Assembly: GCF_001411555.2 (NCBI RefSeq)
Contig: NC_049903.1
Span: forward strand, 24,006,270-24,070,269
DNA length: 64,000 bases
Source: Juglans regia
Taxonomy: Eukaryota > Streptophyta > Magnoliopsida > Fagales > Juglandaceae
Reading direction: 5' to 3'
Made by a program: the position numbers and the translations under genes. Below are positions 48,301-57,888 of this stretch, piece by piece. Numbering within the stretch: the first letter of the stretch is position 1; the number at the start of each line of letters is the position of its first letter. A model generated the notes under the pieces. That model saw only the letters and a program-made list of their open reading frames with translations, made no database searches and was not told the origin of the DNA.

Positions 48301-51300
48301 TATTCTGAAAAATAGAATATAGAAAAATCTGAGCAAAAAGATAAAGTGAAGTGCTATGAATGCTCAGGTTATGGTCATATAAGAATTGAAAGTCCAAATT
48401 TTAAGAAAAACAAAGGAAAAGCAGTAAATATCACACTTAGTGAAAATTCAGAATTTGAAAATTCAAGTTCATTATCTGATGATGAAAATTCTTTTGTGGC
48501 TTTTTCTACTGTTATTAATGATTTTTCTGATATTGTGCATATAAAATCTGAAAGTGAATTTGATGATAGTGACTCGGATATATCTATTGTTGATCCTGAC
48601 CATGAGTTGAGTGTACATGAGCTTATAATGATTTATGTGAAGAAGTGGTCAAGTTGAAAAAACTCAACAAGAAGCTGTACAATAAACTCACAACTGTGGA
48701 GAATAAAAAGAATAACCTTTCCGAGGCACTGAAAAATTCTAAAGTTGAGATATCAAGATTGAAGGCTCAAAATGCTACACTTGAAAAAGAATTGGAAAAG
48801 TTTTGGGAGTGCAAGGAAAAAAAACAACACAGAAATTAGAAGAAATGTTGAGTTTTCAAAAATCTAATTGTGATCGCACGGGTTTGGGGATACAACTTCC
48901 CAAGGTATGAAACTTAAATGCTCATCATCCGCTGCCACTTCATCAAAAGGTATAATGTTTGTTAAAGTCAAGATGAGGAAACTCCAAAGAAAGCCGTGTC
49001 TAAAACTCATGTTTCAAGAGCCTCACATGATAGATCAATGACAAAGAAGCCCAACCAAGGTAAGTCCGAAGGTAAGTTTACTCATATTTGTTATCATTGT
49101 AGTATTCTTGGTCATATAATACCATATTGTTTTAACTTGAATAAAGTGAAGAAAAATGGAAGTGGAAGAAAACTAAAAAAGAAGGGAAAGACTTTAGAAA
49201 ATCAAGTTAATGAGATGAGTCAACAAATCACCTTCATAACTCTAAAATTTGGTGAACTAGCAGAATTTTGCCTTCACAATAAACAAAAGATCATACAAAG
49301 TGATGTTGATGAAAATAATAGGCCAAAATTTAAAGTGAAAGGGGTGGTCAAAGAAGATGTCGTGTCACATTAATTGATAGGACCACTTGCATGTTCTTGC
49401 ATTACTTATATTTCATTTTATTAGTCTAGAACATGCGTTTTATTTTTCTGTTTTGCTTCATGTTTCTATTTTTCAATTTTATATAAGAAAAAATTAAAAT
49501 ATAAAAATAAGTTTGGTTGGTTTAAGTTTTTTTTTTTTGTTTGAAAGTACATGCTTGATATGTCAAAGTTTGAGCACTTGTGTTCTCACATGGTAAATTT
49601 TTGAACTTATGCATCTCTCTACTTTGAGCAGTTCACTTTGTGCATACTAACCCTATGAGTCATATTGACAAAGTTCATTTACAAAACACTGTGAGAAGCT
49701 TATGTGTATGCACCTCATAATTAAATTCCATATTTATTATTGAGATGCTCACCATAGAGGGAGAATTGACTAATGCTACTTGAACCTAGTACAATAATAA
49801 AAAGATCTTCCCTTACCAAACACAAATAGTTGATCCATATAGAAAAAATCGGTGTTATATCATTGTGAAAAAAGACAAACACCATACACGGATCTATCCC
49901 TTAAGTTTTTATAGAAAGAATTGTAGCTCAAATCATTGTGGAAAAAGATGAGCAACAAAAATGGACATGAAAGAGGTTGTGCAAACTAGTGTTTGGAGGA
50001 GATGCTCATGTATTTAGGCCCTAGCATAAAGTTTGACTTTTAAGGTGAGTAACAAACTCTTGTGAGCATCTATAAGAAGCAAAACATCCATAAATAAAGG
50101 TCTCAAAAATATATTGAAGAAAGAAGATATAAAAGTGCTATGATATAAGGTTATTCACTCACACACTCACATGAACTTTGACATTAATGATCTTATGAGG
50201 AGTGAATATCCATAGTGAGTGTCGCAAATAAGAGGATGTACTCTATTGAATTTGTTTTGTGAGTGACATTATACTTGAACTAAGATGCATCTAGACATAT
50301 TACTTGCTTCACTGATTATGTATTAAAGAAAAAGATTATTTTTTTTCTATTTTTTTTACTTATCATTTTTATGTAAAATAAACAAAGTGATAAAATATAA
50401 TTTTTGGTTGGGTAAGTGTTGGATGTTGGTTTAAGTCTGGGACTTGGTTTCTGATATATTGGCATAAGTCTCAATGGTGGGTCTCTGTTTTGTTTCTAAG
50501 TCATAGTGGGACTCTAAGGCACAAAGCACGTGCACGATCCTTAGTCACTTAAGTGACTCAAGTCACACGCCCAGCCCCCAAGTTGATTTCTCTAAATCTT
50601 CTAATACACAACTCACAATACTCTATACGCAAGTCGTAGCCTTTCTCATCTCTTCCATATCTCCTTCGATTTACTTGGGAGAAATACTCGGGTCCGAGTT
50701 TCTTGACTAAAGGCTCTCCATCACAGATTCACGTTAAAATTTTGAATTTATTCAAATCACTCTCTCCTTCCAATTCTAATTACTCTCTCCTTCCAATTCT
50801 AGGTTTCTGCACATCAATATCTGAAAGTTGGGATTTTGATTGTTGATTTATGATGTTGAGATTGCCATTTTGATTGGGCAGAGTGGGCATTGACATAGTT
50901 GATCATATGAGAGTATTTTATTCATGTATTGAGGACAATTTTTTGTGAGTTATGTGATTATACATATCAGTTTTATCTCAATGCATACCAAGTGTTTGAT
51001 TTTTTGTCTCAATTATTTGCTCATTGTTTGACATACATTCATGCTCATACATCAGGTACATTTAATCCATGAGAAGTTGAGACACATGGGAGTTTTTCAT
51101 CATGTCTTTCTTAGTATTTTCATCTCGGCACACATAAGTGATTTTAAATCTCTTATGAGTATTGTCAGATTAGTGACAAAAAGGGGGAGTATTAAAGCAT
51201 ATTAAAATATTTTAATTTTAGGTGGAGTTTGAGTAGTGTGTTGTTGAGAGGGGGAGCAGCAGAATATTGAGGGGGAGAACTATATACTTGAGGGGGAGCA

Positions 51301-54300
51301 ACAAAATATTGAGGGGGAGAACTAAGTACTGAACATGATTATTGATTATGACTAGAACACTATTTTAGAAGGTTTAGATTACGTCTAAACTTTGATTTTA
51401 TTGAGACTAATTTCAAAGAGTGTTCTATATCATTTATTCTCATTATTGTATTAAGATTTTCTTCACGAGATCTTTGTCTGCTGGCTGTGTTTGTCTCAGG
51501 TACACTTTACATTCATCAAGTTGGTTTTGTCATCAATCCGCCAAAAATGGAGATTGTTGACCTTGTCACCAATCCGCCAAAATGGGAGATTGTAGATGTA
51601 AAAGTTTGGCTAGGACTAGGTGACTAAGTTGATAAGTTTGTATAGGATTAGGTGACTAAAATGATAGAATTTATCCTATCATTAAGTTTGTAATTATGGA
51701 TGAATATAAAATAATTATTGACTTTATCTATAACAACATTGAGTCCATATAGAAGTCTAAAAGGTTGTTTAGATAAGTCATCAATATAAAATTCGAGTCC
51801 ACAAGGATCTGCACTTATCCAGAACAGAAACTGAACAAATATCAGTTATTGCAGAGAAGAGTTATCGAGACATGTCAGCAATCCATCAGGAGATGTCTTC
51901 GCGACAGATTCTATCCGTTAGCAGAATCCTATTGAAACTGGAACTCTTTCCAGATAGTTTATTTAAGAGATTCTATTAGTTAAGATCTGTAGAGATTTAG
52001 ATCTACATATTTTCTACAGCACTTTCTAATGCATTATTTGATAAGAAAATTCCTTAATGAATTTTCATATTTGTGATCTCTCTTTGAGTGTGATCATGCT
52101 TCGAGCGTGGAGGATCGTGTGATTGGACTTCAGCCCCTAGAGCTCTAGGAGGAAAGACAATATTTGAAGATAGTCAGAGGTTTTGGCTGCTACTGCAGTA
52201 GAAGACAAACGGGGTCGTTTATCTAGGCAAGTAAGAGAGTCAAGTTGCAAAAGTTTTGTAATTGATGAGTACTTGTAATTGATTTTCAAATAATAAGATT
52301 GACTTTCCTGGATTTGGTTGCCCAGTAGGATTTACCTTCAAAGAGTTCTTTAAAGTGTTTCCCTTCGATACCAATTTTAGTGTTATGCAATTTATTTATT
52401 TTATGTATTTGATTATTTATTAAATTAATTGTATGCTTGAATACTAACCAATTTGTTGAGTGAATGGGTAGATATTTCCGCTACATTACAAGGGTACTTG
52501 GATAATTTCAGTTTTCTTAGCTGCAACTCAAAAGAGAGAGTTCTAATCAGTGAAATAAAGGCTAGAGAGATTTTTAATATCTTGGAAATCTGCCCCACTA
52601 ACAGTATGATAGGGTTAAAAAATATGTACGAGTGCATAAAGATAAGATTTGAAATCTTATCACAAAGGCAAACAGTGCTCTATATAAACTATGGGATTTC
52701 AATTGGATAAAAGCACGCATGAACTGACCAATCACAGGCCAACTAAAATTTCTCATCGAACCACAGAATGTGACTCTAGTCTCTCTCTCTCTCGCAATCT
52801 CTCAGGACAGGTTTGGGGATGAAATGAGAATTTTGTGTTTTGTTTTAGTGTTTAAAATATTATGTTTTAGTATTATTATTATTTTGGGATTTGAAAAAGT
52901 TTAATTGTTTATTATATTTTATATGAGGATTTGAAAAATGTGTAATGATGAGATGAGATGAGAATTTTGTGTCTCATCCCACCCCCCAAACCTGCCCTCA
53001 ATCTCCCTAAAACTCTTGCTTCTAGAATGTCAAAGGCAATCTTCAAGCTTCATCATTGGCTTCAAAGAAGACGATTAATAAAGATCATCTTCCACAAAAT
53101 GTGACTAAAATTTGGAGGTCTCACATGCCTTCCAAAGTTACTTTTTCATTTGGACTGCCTCTCTTGGGAAACTTTGACGTTGGATAACTTAAAGGAAATG
53201 GGGTATTATAGTTATGGATTGGTGTTTCATGTTTAAAAACTAAAAAGAATGGGGAATCCGTGGATCATCTTCTCTTGCATTGTGAGGTGGCAAGGGCTTT
53301 GTGGGATGGTATTTTTTGTAGAATCGACTTGACTTGGGTGATGCCGTTGAGAGTGGTTGATCTTTTAGCGTGTTGGAACGGGCTTCAAGGGTGCTGTCAA
53401 GTGGATGCGGCATGGAAGATGGTTCCTTTGTGTCTCATGTGGCGCATTTGGATGGAAATGAATGAGCGGTGTTTTAATGACAAGAAGCGTACTTTGGAGA
53501 AACTCTGGAATTTCTTTGTGCACTCTTTGCTGTTTTGGTTTTCTGCTTTGGTGATTAACGGTTCTTCCGTTCATGATTTTATGATGTCGCTTTCCATATC
53601 CTAGAATGTATTTAGGTGTTTTCTTTTGTATACTTCCTATGTATATGGGCTTTGCCTATACATTTGTTTCTAATAAAATTTCTTCTTACTTGTCAAAAAA
53701 AAGGGATCCCCTTCCAAATTCCAAGTTGACTTCCAAACTAAAGTTGAGAAATTGATTTCACTCGGAATATAGGTAGGTCAGACAGAACATGGCGTAGACA
53801 CTTGAGGAGGGAAAATACTTCACATCTTTTATCCATTGATGTACGATAGCATATATATACTGCATATAATTGACGATTATACCCTCACAAGTTATACTTA
53901 TTACAACCATGTCCTCTAACACTCCCCCTCAAGCTGGGGTATATATATCATATAAACCCAGTTTGAAACAAATAAGTTTTAACCGACTCCAACACAAGGA
54001 CTTAGTAAAAATATCTGCGAGTTGATCGGCAAGCTTCACAAAATGTGTAGAAATGTCACCACATAGTATATTATCTCGAATAAAGTAACAATCAATCTCT
54101 ATGTGTTTAGTTCTCTCATGTAACACAATATTAGAGGCAGTATGCAGTGAGGCTTGATTATCACAAAATAACTGAAGAGGGACAGGAGTTGAAAACCCAA
54201 TCTCTTGAAAGAAGTGTTGCAACCATGTCAACTCACTAGTAGTGTGAGCCATTGCCCTGTATTCAGCTTCTGCTCTAGACCGAGCTACTACTATTTGTTT

Positions 54301-57300
54301 TTTACTCTTCCATGTAACCAAGTTACCTCCCACAAAGGTACAATATCCAGTAGCAGATATTCTATCTTAAAGGAATCCTGTCCAATCAGCATCTGAAAAG
54401 ACTTCAACTCTAAGATGTCCATTTGGTTGATACAATAATCTAAGGCTAGGGGCTCGCTTAAGATACCATGCAAACACTTATGGAGGGAAAATACTTCACA
54501 TTTTTTATTCATTGATGTACAACAACATATATATGCTACATACAATTGACGATTATATCCTCACAAGTTACACATATTACAACCATGTACTCTAACATAT
54601 GGAATGATAAATTCTCTTCCAACCAACAAAGGCTCGAAGTCAAAAGGGTAAATTCCGAACCAATCATGTCGGAAGCCGACCCTTAAAATATTAGGGCACA
54701 TTCTCATAACTGCCTTTGTGTTTCAGTTGCCATGGATCGTCTATTGAGTGAACCCTTGATTTCACCTTTTCATTTTGCATCTTTTTTTCTTCTTACTTTT
54801 TCTTCCGTTTTTAACACGTTGAATTAAGCACTAGAAATGCCAACTGCCAGCAAAATGTCACTTATAAGGAGAAAAAAATTCAAGAAATGCTTAATGACAC
54901 AGCGACATCCAGTCATGGAAAAGGATATTTTAGTTCATTTCCGTACATGTTGAGAACATTCTAGCCCATTATAAGTATAACTCAGATAGCCTTCAAGTAG
55001 TAGCATATGGAATGGATTAGATACCGCAAGGATAGTATTGGTGCTCGTGACATTTATTTTCTATTATTGTTAATTTACAGTCGTTTAGCTCATACTTTGT
55101 AAAAGCAGACACACAAAAGTTATATAACAGTATTGAGTAGAACTCCTCTTCAAAAGTTCTAAAATTATTCGTCTATGGTACAAAAAAGTACCCACGAGTG
55201 ATGCATTATCGTGGATAAACTTTCAGTGATTTCAACTCATCAAGGAATGATGTCAAACGAAAACCTACAACAATGATTGATTTTAAGGAGTCAATTAGCA
55301 CACCTCATTAGGGGGAAGAAAAAGCAATGTTGTAAGATCTTGGAATTTTGCATATGCTTAAGAGTAAAAAATAGGAACAGATCTTAAGAAAATAATGCTT
55401 ACCAAAGAGAGAATAATAAGTAACAAATCTTAAATAGAAATCTCATGAGACAAACAGTACCAGTGAAAACCAGCTATAGAACCAAAGTGAGAGAAGGAAA
55501 GCCGCACCAGGTTTGGGGTTATCCCACGAGCAACAGCTGAGCCACCAATTGTATATTCCAGAATCAAAGCCCAACCAACCAACCAACCAAACCTGAGATC
55601 AACCACAGTGATTTAATCGCCAATTCAAGGCATCACAAATCCTAAAAAGAACGGGTCCCCATGAAATTCATGTTGTTCTTGCATGTTACACAAATATATC
55701 ATCCTCCTACCCAACCCCACGCTAGGGATGGAATTGCATAAAGGGCTGTTCTTAACCTCAAATGTGACGCAAAATACGTAAATTTAATTGGTCTGGTTGA
55801 AAATTTTCAACTACTATGCCGGAAAGTATTAATTGAAAAACTAGAATTGGTGGTTTTTTCAGGCCAAACAAATTGGTTTTGACAAATCAAAAGTAGATGG
55901 CACCGTAAGAATTTACAAGTTTCCATGAATAGTTCAATCAGAAAAAGAATTGAGGCAGTGTCATTAAGTGATCCAGAACTTCAAACTTACCCTTCGCCAA
56001 CACATATGTATGCATAATGATAGGCACTCCCGGCAGATGGGCATCTACATGCAAGTTCTGCATAACAAAATGCTGAGAGTGCAGCCGCTATTCCGGCAAT
56101 CAGGAACGAGATAGTGAGAGCAGGTCCCGTGTGTTCTCTAGCAACTGTTCCAACAAGAATATATACTCCAGCTCCTATGGTTGCTCCAGCTCCTGATCAA
56201 AAGAATATGATGATCTGGGTCAGATTACCCAGAATATATATGATTTGAGCCAAAAAAAAAACATTCGTAAACATGAAAAACAATGCCATTTACACAATGA
56301 ATAAAACAACCAACATCAAGTAATAAGGAGGCTACGGTGGCTGATTTGATGGATAGTTCTAATGGCTCAATATTGTCAAATGTTTGCTTCATTAGATTGG
56401 TATGGGATTGGGAACTTGATAGCATTGCTGATTTTCCCAGTTTGTTGTATGCATTGAATTTCGGTAATGCTGTGGAGTTAGGATGACGTAGATTTCAAAT
56501 GGGAGATGCAAGGTTCCCCTCAAGATTGCTTTCTTTGGTTGGACTGCATCCCTTGGGAAAACTCTTACCATTCACAACTCGAGAAAGCGTCGTGATCTTA
56601 TCATTACGGATTGGTGTTATTTATGTAAGAAAAATGGAAACACTGTGGATCATCTACTGTTACATTGTGAGGTGGCCAGGTCTTTGTTGGTTGATATCTT
56701 CAACCGTATCAAGGAAGATCCCCATAATCATGCTCCTGATTTGTCATCCTGATTCTAGGCTGAAATTATGTATATAACAGCTAGTAAAATCATGTTAAAT
56801 GCCTTGTAAACGTTAGGCTTATTTTTAGCTTCTTTCCTAGAATATCCAATCTGCCAGTATATATATATCTGATACAATTTGATTGAAATATAAGGAAAAT
56901 TCTTCCCTACAGCAGTATAAGGAATTTCTGTGTTAATACCTTTTTTAAATTTCATCATGGTATCAGGAGAGCCGTCCTCCAACGAGAATTCGATCCCCAC
57001 CTCTGAACATACTCAAAATCCGATCTCAAACCCACCATCTCCCACAGAAATTCCTCTTGCAGCTCTCAATATCACCTCACAGATCAATGAAAAACTCACC
57101 GGACCGGCATGGCATGGGTGATGCCGAAAAGGTTGTGGATGTTTTTTAAGTGTTGGAAAGGTCTTCAGGGTAATGCTCATATTGCTGCTGTTTGGAAAAC
57201 GATTCCTCTTTGTATTACGTGCTGCATTTGGATGGAGAGAAATGTAGGTGCTTCGAAGACTGGGAGTGCTCTTTGAATGAGTTGAAGAGATTCTTTTTCG

Positions 57301-57888
57301 AAACTTTATTTACTTGGGCTTCCATCCTTGATTGTAACGGAGATAGTTTTCATAATTTGCTCGTATCTCTTTCTAATGCTTAGTGTTTGCTAGGTGTATT
57401 CCGTGTATACTTCCTATGTACTTTGGATATGCCTATTGTTTTCTATTAATAAAATTTACTCTTACCTATAAAAATAAAATCATATGTAGGTACCAAACGC
57501 AAGAAATAAACTTGTCCACCATCTCATCAAACATCTCAATACAAAAAATAGAGAACTGGTTAAAAAATAAACCCAGGAACAAATAAAACTTCTCAATTAA
57601 CAGAAGGAAAAGCAAGATAAGAACATAAATACATAAAAGAAGAAACCCAAGGAGCCAAATATCACAAACTTCAACCACGCATATTCAAAACGCAATTCTG
57701 AATTGTTGAAGACAGAGGTAAGCAGAGTTACCAATGGCAATGAGGTCAATTGCAGACAATTTCCTGGCCAATTGGGTATGGCCTTCTCTCCTTACATGAG
57801 CTGAATCAACCTGCTTTCTCCTAATCAAACTTGCAAAACCCCATGTTCCTCCACCATTTCCACCACTATTTTGCCCATTAGCAACCAT
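35877..57888 (-). CDS. CAT4: Vacuolar cationic amino acid transporter, 14 exons
   Basis: Exons (minus, start to stop): 57888-57732, 56192-55991, 55592-55508, 43504-43364, 43252-43134, 43049-42953, 42040-41868, 41761-41695, 40535-40377, 40213-39952, 37345-37237, 36659-36550, 36238-36163, 36033-35877. They total 1914 nt, 637 residues; every junction is GT-AG and phases match. The product belongs to the CAT branch of the APC superfamily, which moves Lys/Arg and other amino acids across membranes; the CAT2-4 group sits in the tonoplast. Seen: 'RRKQVDS' near residue 23, the TM1 glycine motif 'GATIGAGVYILVGTVA' (55-70), 'CPSAGSAYHYAYICVGEG' (TM3), 'YTIGGSAVARG', 'GFDSVTSTAEEVKNPQRDLP', 'ILMAMARDGLLP' (from 350), 'RYVPPDEVPLPSSLQ', a hydrophilic loop at about 430-490, then a four-span CAT_C end with 'DQDDARHNFGHSGG'. 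The length fits the family. Assignment to CAT4 rather than CAT2/3 is from memory of rosid homologues. Intron 3 is 12.0 kb of nested repeats. Confidence 0.93.
37523..38465. mobile_element. Possible non-autonomous transposon in CAT4 intron 10
   Basis: The left edge 'gtagcacaccccgcacacc' and the reverse of the right edge 'gtaacgcactccgcacacc' are an imperfect inverted repeat. The interior contains a 109-bp tandem duplication. No transposase was found, and the ends are approximate. Confidence 0.4.
38160..38377. repeat. Two tandem units of about 109 bp
   Basis: Unit 1 starts at 38160 and unit 2 at 38269. Shared phrases are 'ggctgggttt', 'ggttctgctacc', 'gagaaga.gac', 'gcgttg', 'aatgagagca.aatgcac' and 'cttctgttttg'. 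The units are diverged, so the duplication is old. Confidence 0.8.
38480..39087 (-). other. CAT4 intron 10, no further feature
   Basis: Ordinary AT-rich intron sequence. Short ORFs here (for example 38700-38903) show no domain. Confidence 0.4.
39103..39168 (+). mobile_element. 66-bp LINE 3'-tail insertion in CAT4 intron 10
   Basis: A 15-bp duplication, aactatttctttgtg, lies at 39088-39102 and 39169-39183. The insert starts 'tacaagggctatgcctat' and ends 'cttttacttat' plus an A-run. It matches the last bases of the LINE fragments ending near 53698 and 57475 ('tatgggctttgcctat', 'cttacttgtc' plus A-run). It is an extreme 5' truncation. Confidence 0.8.
40325..40345 (+). mobile_element. 21-bp LINE-tail insertion in CAT4 intron 9
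   Basis: An 11-bp duplication, ctctacaattt, lies at 40314-40324 and 40346-40356. The insert reads 'ctacttataag' followed by A's, the same tail as at 39103-39168. Confidence 0.6.
41225..41460 (+). mobile_element. CACTA-type transposon end remnant in CAT4 intron 8
   Basis: The sequence begins CACTACAACATATATCG followed by 'gttttttgccgcggagg', and continues with subterminal 'gggaaataatcgg', 'ttttcccac'-like motifs in both orientations. CACTACAA starts mark En/Spm ends. No matching opposite end (TTGTAGTG) was seen nearby, so it is a fragment. Confidence 0.5.
42128..42466. repeat. Duplicated segment in CAT4 intron 6 with (GA)n
   Basis: Two copies (about 42128-42262 and 42292-42466) share 'caattagcttctaaaa', 'gagagagagagag', 'tttgcat.atcc', 'ctaaaagtgtat' and 'ccagccata.ga.cttatatt'. 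The period is about 164-204 bp because the GA tracts differ in length. Confidence 0.75.
43835..44492. mobile_element. Non-autonomous hAT element in CAT4 intron 3
   Basis: The flanks ctctcaag (43827-43834) and ctttcaag (44493-44500) are an 8-bp duplication with one change. The ends are CAGTGTCGGTAAAAGTGCAC and (reverse) CAGTGTTGGTGAAAGTGCTA. The 658-bp interior is AT-rich and non-coding. Confidence 0.8.
44493..45576 (-). other. CAT4 intron 3 sequence
   Basis: It holds a (TA)n microsatellite at about 44840-44863. No gene or defined element was seen in the rest. Confidence 0.4.
45577..45610. repeat. 17-bp tandem duplication
   Basis: The unit ctggaaggagatgaatc occurs twice head to tail, immediately before the MITE at 45618. 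Confidence 0.85.
45618..45820. mobile_element. MITE with 'actcatcatc...caccacac' ends
   Basis: The left end 'ctactcatcatccccacaca' and the reverse of the right end 'ctactcatcatctttacacc' form an inverted repeat of about 30 bp. A further copy of the end ('ctacttatcatccatacacc') lies inside at about 45717, so it may be a nested or rearranged pair. Confidence 0.6.
46074..46332 (-). mobile_element. tRNA-derived SINE with perfect 10-bp target duplication
   Basis: On the minus strand the element begins near 'gggttggcccaagtggtgaa', a good RNA polymerase III A box (TGGCCCAAGTGG). About 40 nt later comes 'aggttgaatact', a decayed B box (consensus GGTTCGAAYCC). It ends in an A/T-rich tail ('gacataaaaaatatata'). 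The 10-bp ttacctatat flanks it at 46064-46073 and 46333-46342. The 259-bp length fits plant SINEs. Confidence 0.85.
46537..47471 (+). repeat. 5' LTR
   Basis: 935 bp, TG...CA. Compared by hand over the first 265 or so positions it differs from the 3' LTR at about 18 sites. It carries an extra 35 bp (47305-47339 against 52379) caused by a small tail insertion. Confidence 0.9.
47320..47339 (-). mobile_element. 20-bp LINE-tail insertion present only in the 5' LTR
   Basis: A 15-bp duplication, agtgttatgcaattt, lies at 47305-47319 and 47340-47354. The insert on the minus strand is 'acttatcaaaataaataaat'. The sister LTR has a single uninterrupted agtgttatgcaattt at 52379-52393, so the empty site is known. 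Confidence 0.7.
47527..49373 (+). pseudogene. Copia gag remnant with two zinc knuckles
   Basis: The start 'MSLHVPPHFDGENYAYWKV' is the usual N-terminus of plant Copia gag. A UBN2-like core follows ('FNDFYAKLNDIVNSKFNLGE', 'IEESKDLNGIKVEELVGSL'), then a knuckle at about 48352 (CYECSGYGHIRIES, last Cys changed to Ser), a coiled-coil-like stretch ('NLSEALKNSKVEISRLKAQN') and an intact CX2CX4HX4C knuckle (CYHCSILGHIIPYC, 49089-49130). A frameshift near 47616 and several stops break it. The reading ends with TAA at about 49373. Confidence 0.85.
49374..51590 (+). other. Non-coding interior of the gag-only LTR element
   Basis: No pol domain was found in any frame. Near the 3' end are several 'gagggggagaact'/'gagggggagcaac' repeats (51248-51325) and 'aaaaagggggag' at about 51178, typical of the tract downstream of pol in Copia elements. 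Pol is therefore either deleted or was lost from the family. Confidence 0.7.
51591..52510 (+). repeat. 3' LTR
   Basis: 920 bp, TG...CA, direct repeat of 46537-47471. Confidence 0.9.
52805..52997. mobile_element. Tourist-like MITE with TCA duplication
   Basis: The ends are GGACAGGTTTGGGG and (reverse) GGGCAGGTTTGGGG, with tca on both sides (52802-52804, 52998-53000). The interior has 'gatgagatgagatgagaat' and 'gatttgaaaaa'. This fits PIF/Harbinger-derived MITEs. Confidence 0.8.
53030..53698 (+). pseudogene. LINE 3' fragment (zf-RVT domain and 3'UTR)
   Basis: The frame from 53245 reads 'ESVDHLLLHCEVARALW' (zinc-binding zf-RVT domain), 'CWNGLQGCCQVDAAWK', 'LMWRIWMEMNERCFNDKKR' and stops at 53604. 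The tail is 'gtatacttcctatgta', 'ataaaatttcttcttacttg' and A's at 53694-53702. It belongs to the same family as 56460-57475 and 18117-19955. No clear target duplication was found. Confidence 0.75.
53803..54597 (-). mobile_element. Internally deleted Copia element with short LTRs
   Basis: Two direct copies of a 117-119 bp sequence (53803-53921 and 54481-54597) start TGTTAGAG on the minus strand and run through 'acatggttgtaata' and 'gtgaagtattttccctcc'. Between them is only the 3' end of pol (RNase H) and a purine tract ('ttgagggggag') next to the downstream copy. Most of the element is missing. No target duplication was confirmed (tatgg on one side, acact on the other). Confidence 0.7.
53929..54480 (-). 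pseudogene. Copia RNase H remnant
   Basis: The minus strand reads 'YLKRAPSLRLLYQPNGHLRV', 'EVFSDADWTGFL', a TAA stop, 'ISATGYCTFVGGNLVTWKSK', 'KQIVVARSRAEAEYRAMAH', 'LQLFCDNQASLHTASN' and 'HERTKHIEIDCYFIRD', ending 'ADIFTKSL'. This is the complete Ty1/Copia RNase H signature. The catalytic D of 'SDADW', the E of 'AEAEYRAM' and the D of 'CDNQA' are retained, and one in-frame stop disables it. Confidence 0.85.
54598..55500 (-). other. CAT4 intron 3, upstream end
   Basis: Ordinary AT-rich intron sequence, with no element recognised. Confidence 0.4.
56460..57475 (+). mobile_element. LINE 3' fragment in CAT4 intron 1, split by a Copia piece
   Basis: The left half (to about 56740) encodes a zf-RVT region ('LGKTLTIHNS' and 'NTVDHLLLHCEVARS' after correcting frame). 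The right half (from about 57113) resumes with 'WVMPKRLWMFFKCWKGLQGN', 'CIWMERNV' and a 3' end 'tgtatacttcctatgtac' with 'aataaaatttactcttacct' plus A-rich tail. It matches the fragment at 53030-53698. Frames are broken. Confidence 0.75.
56741..57112 (+). mobile_element. Copia 5' end (LTR part, primer site, gag start) inside the LINE
   Basis: 'atggtatcaggagag' near 56957 matches the TGGTATCAGAGC primer-binding site used by plant Copia elements. It is followed by a Pro/Ser-rich gag N-terminus ending 'LNITSQINEKLTGP'. The 200 or so bp before it should be the end of a 5' LTR. LINE codons are interrupted on both sides. Confidence 0.6.

Larger units (their letters stand above)
46537..52510 (+). 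mobile_element. Gag-only Copia-type LTR retrotransposon (5974 bp)
   Basis: Two direct LTRs bound it (46537-47471 and 51591-52510), both starting TGTAGATGTAAAA and ending AATTTCA. A Met-tRNA-type primer site ('tggcatcagagtgcg', 47474-47488) follows the 5' LTR and a purine tract ('aaaatgggagat') precedes the 3' LTR. The flanking 5-mers gtttc and gtttt differ by one base, consistent with a decayed duplication. The interior encodes only a broken gag. No protease, integrase, RT or RNase H sequence is visible in the 2.2 kb after it, so the copy needed enzymes in trans. It sits in CAT4 intron 3, antisense to the gene. Confidence 0.9.

Noticed and set aside
51248..51325. CRISPR-like short repeats ('gagggggagaact' units)
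   Set aside because: The spacing is irregular, the genome is a plant's, and the motif is the purine-rich tract of a Copia interior.
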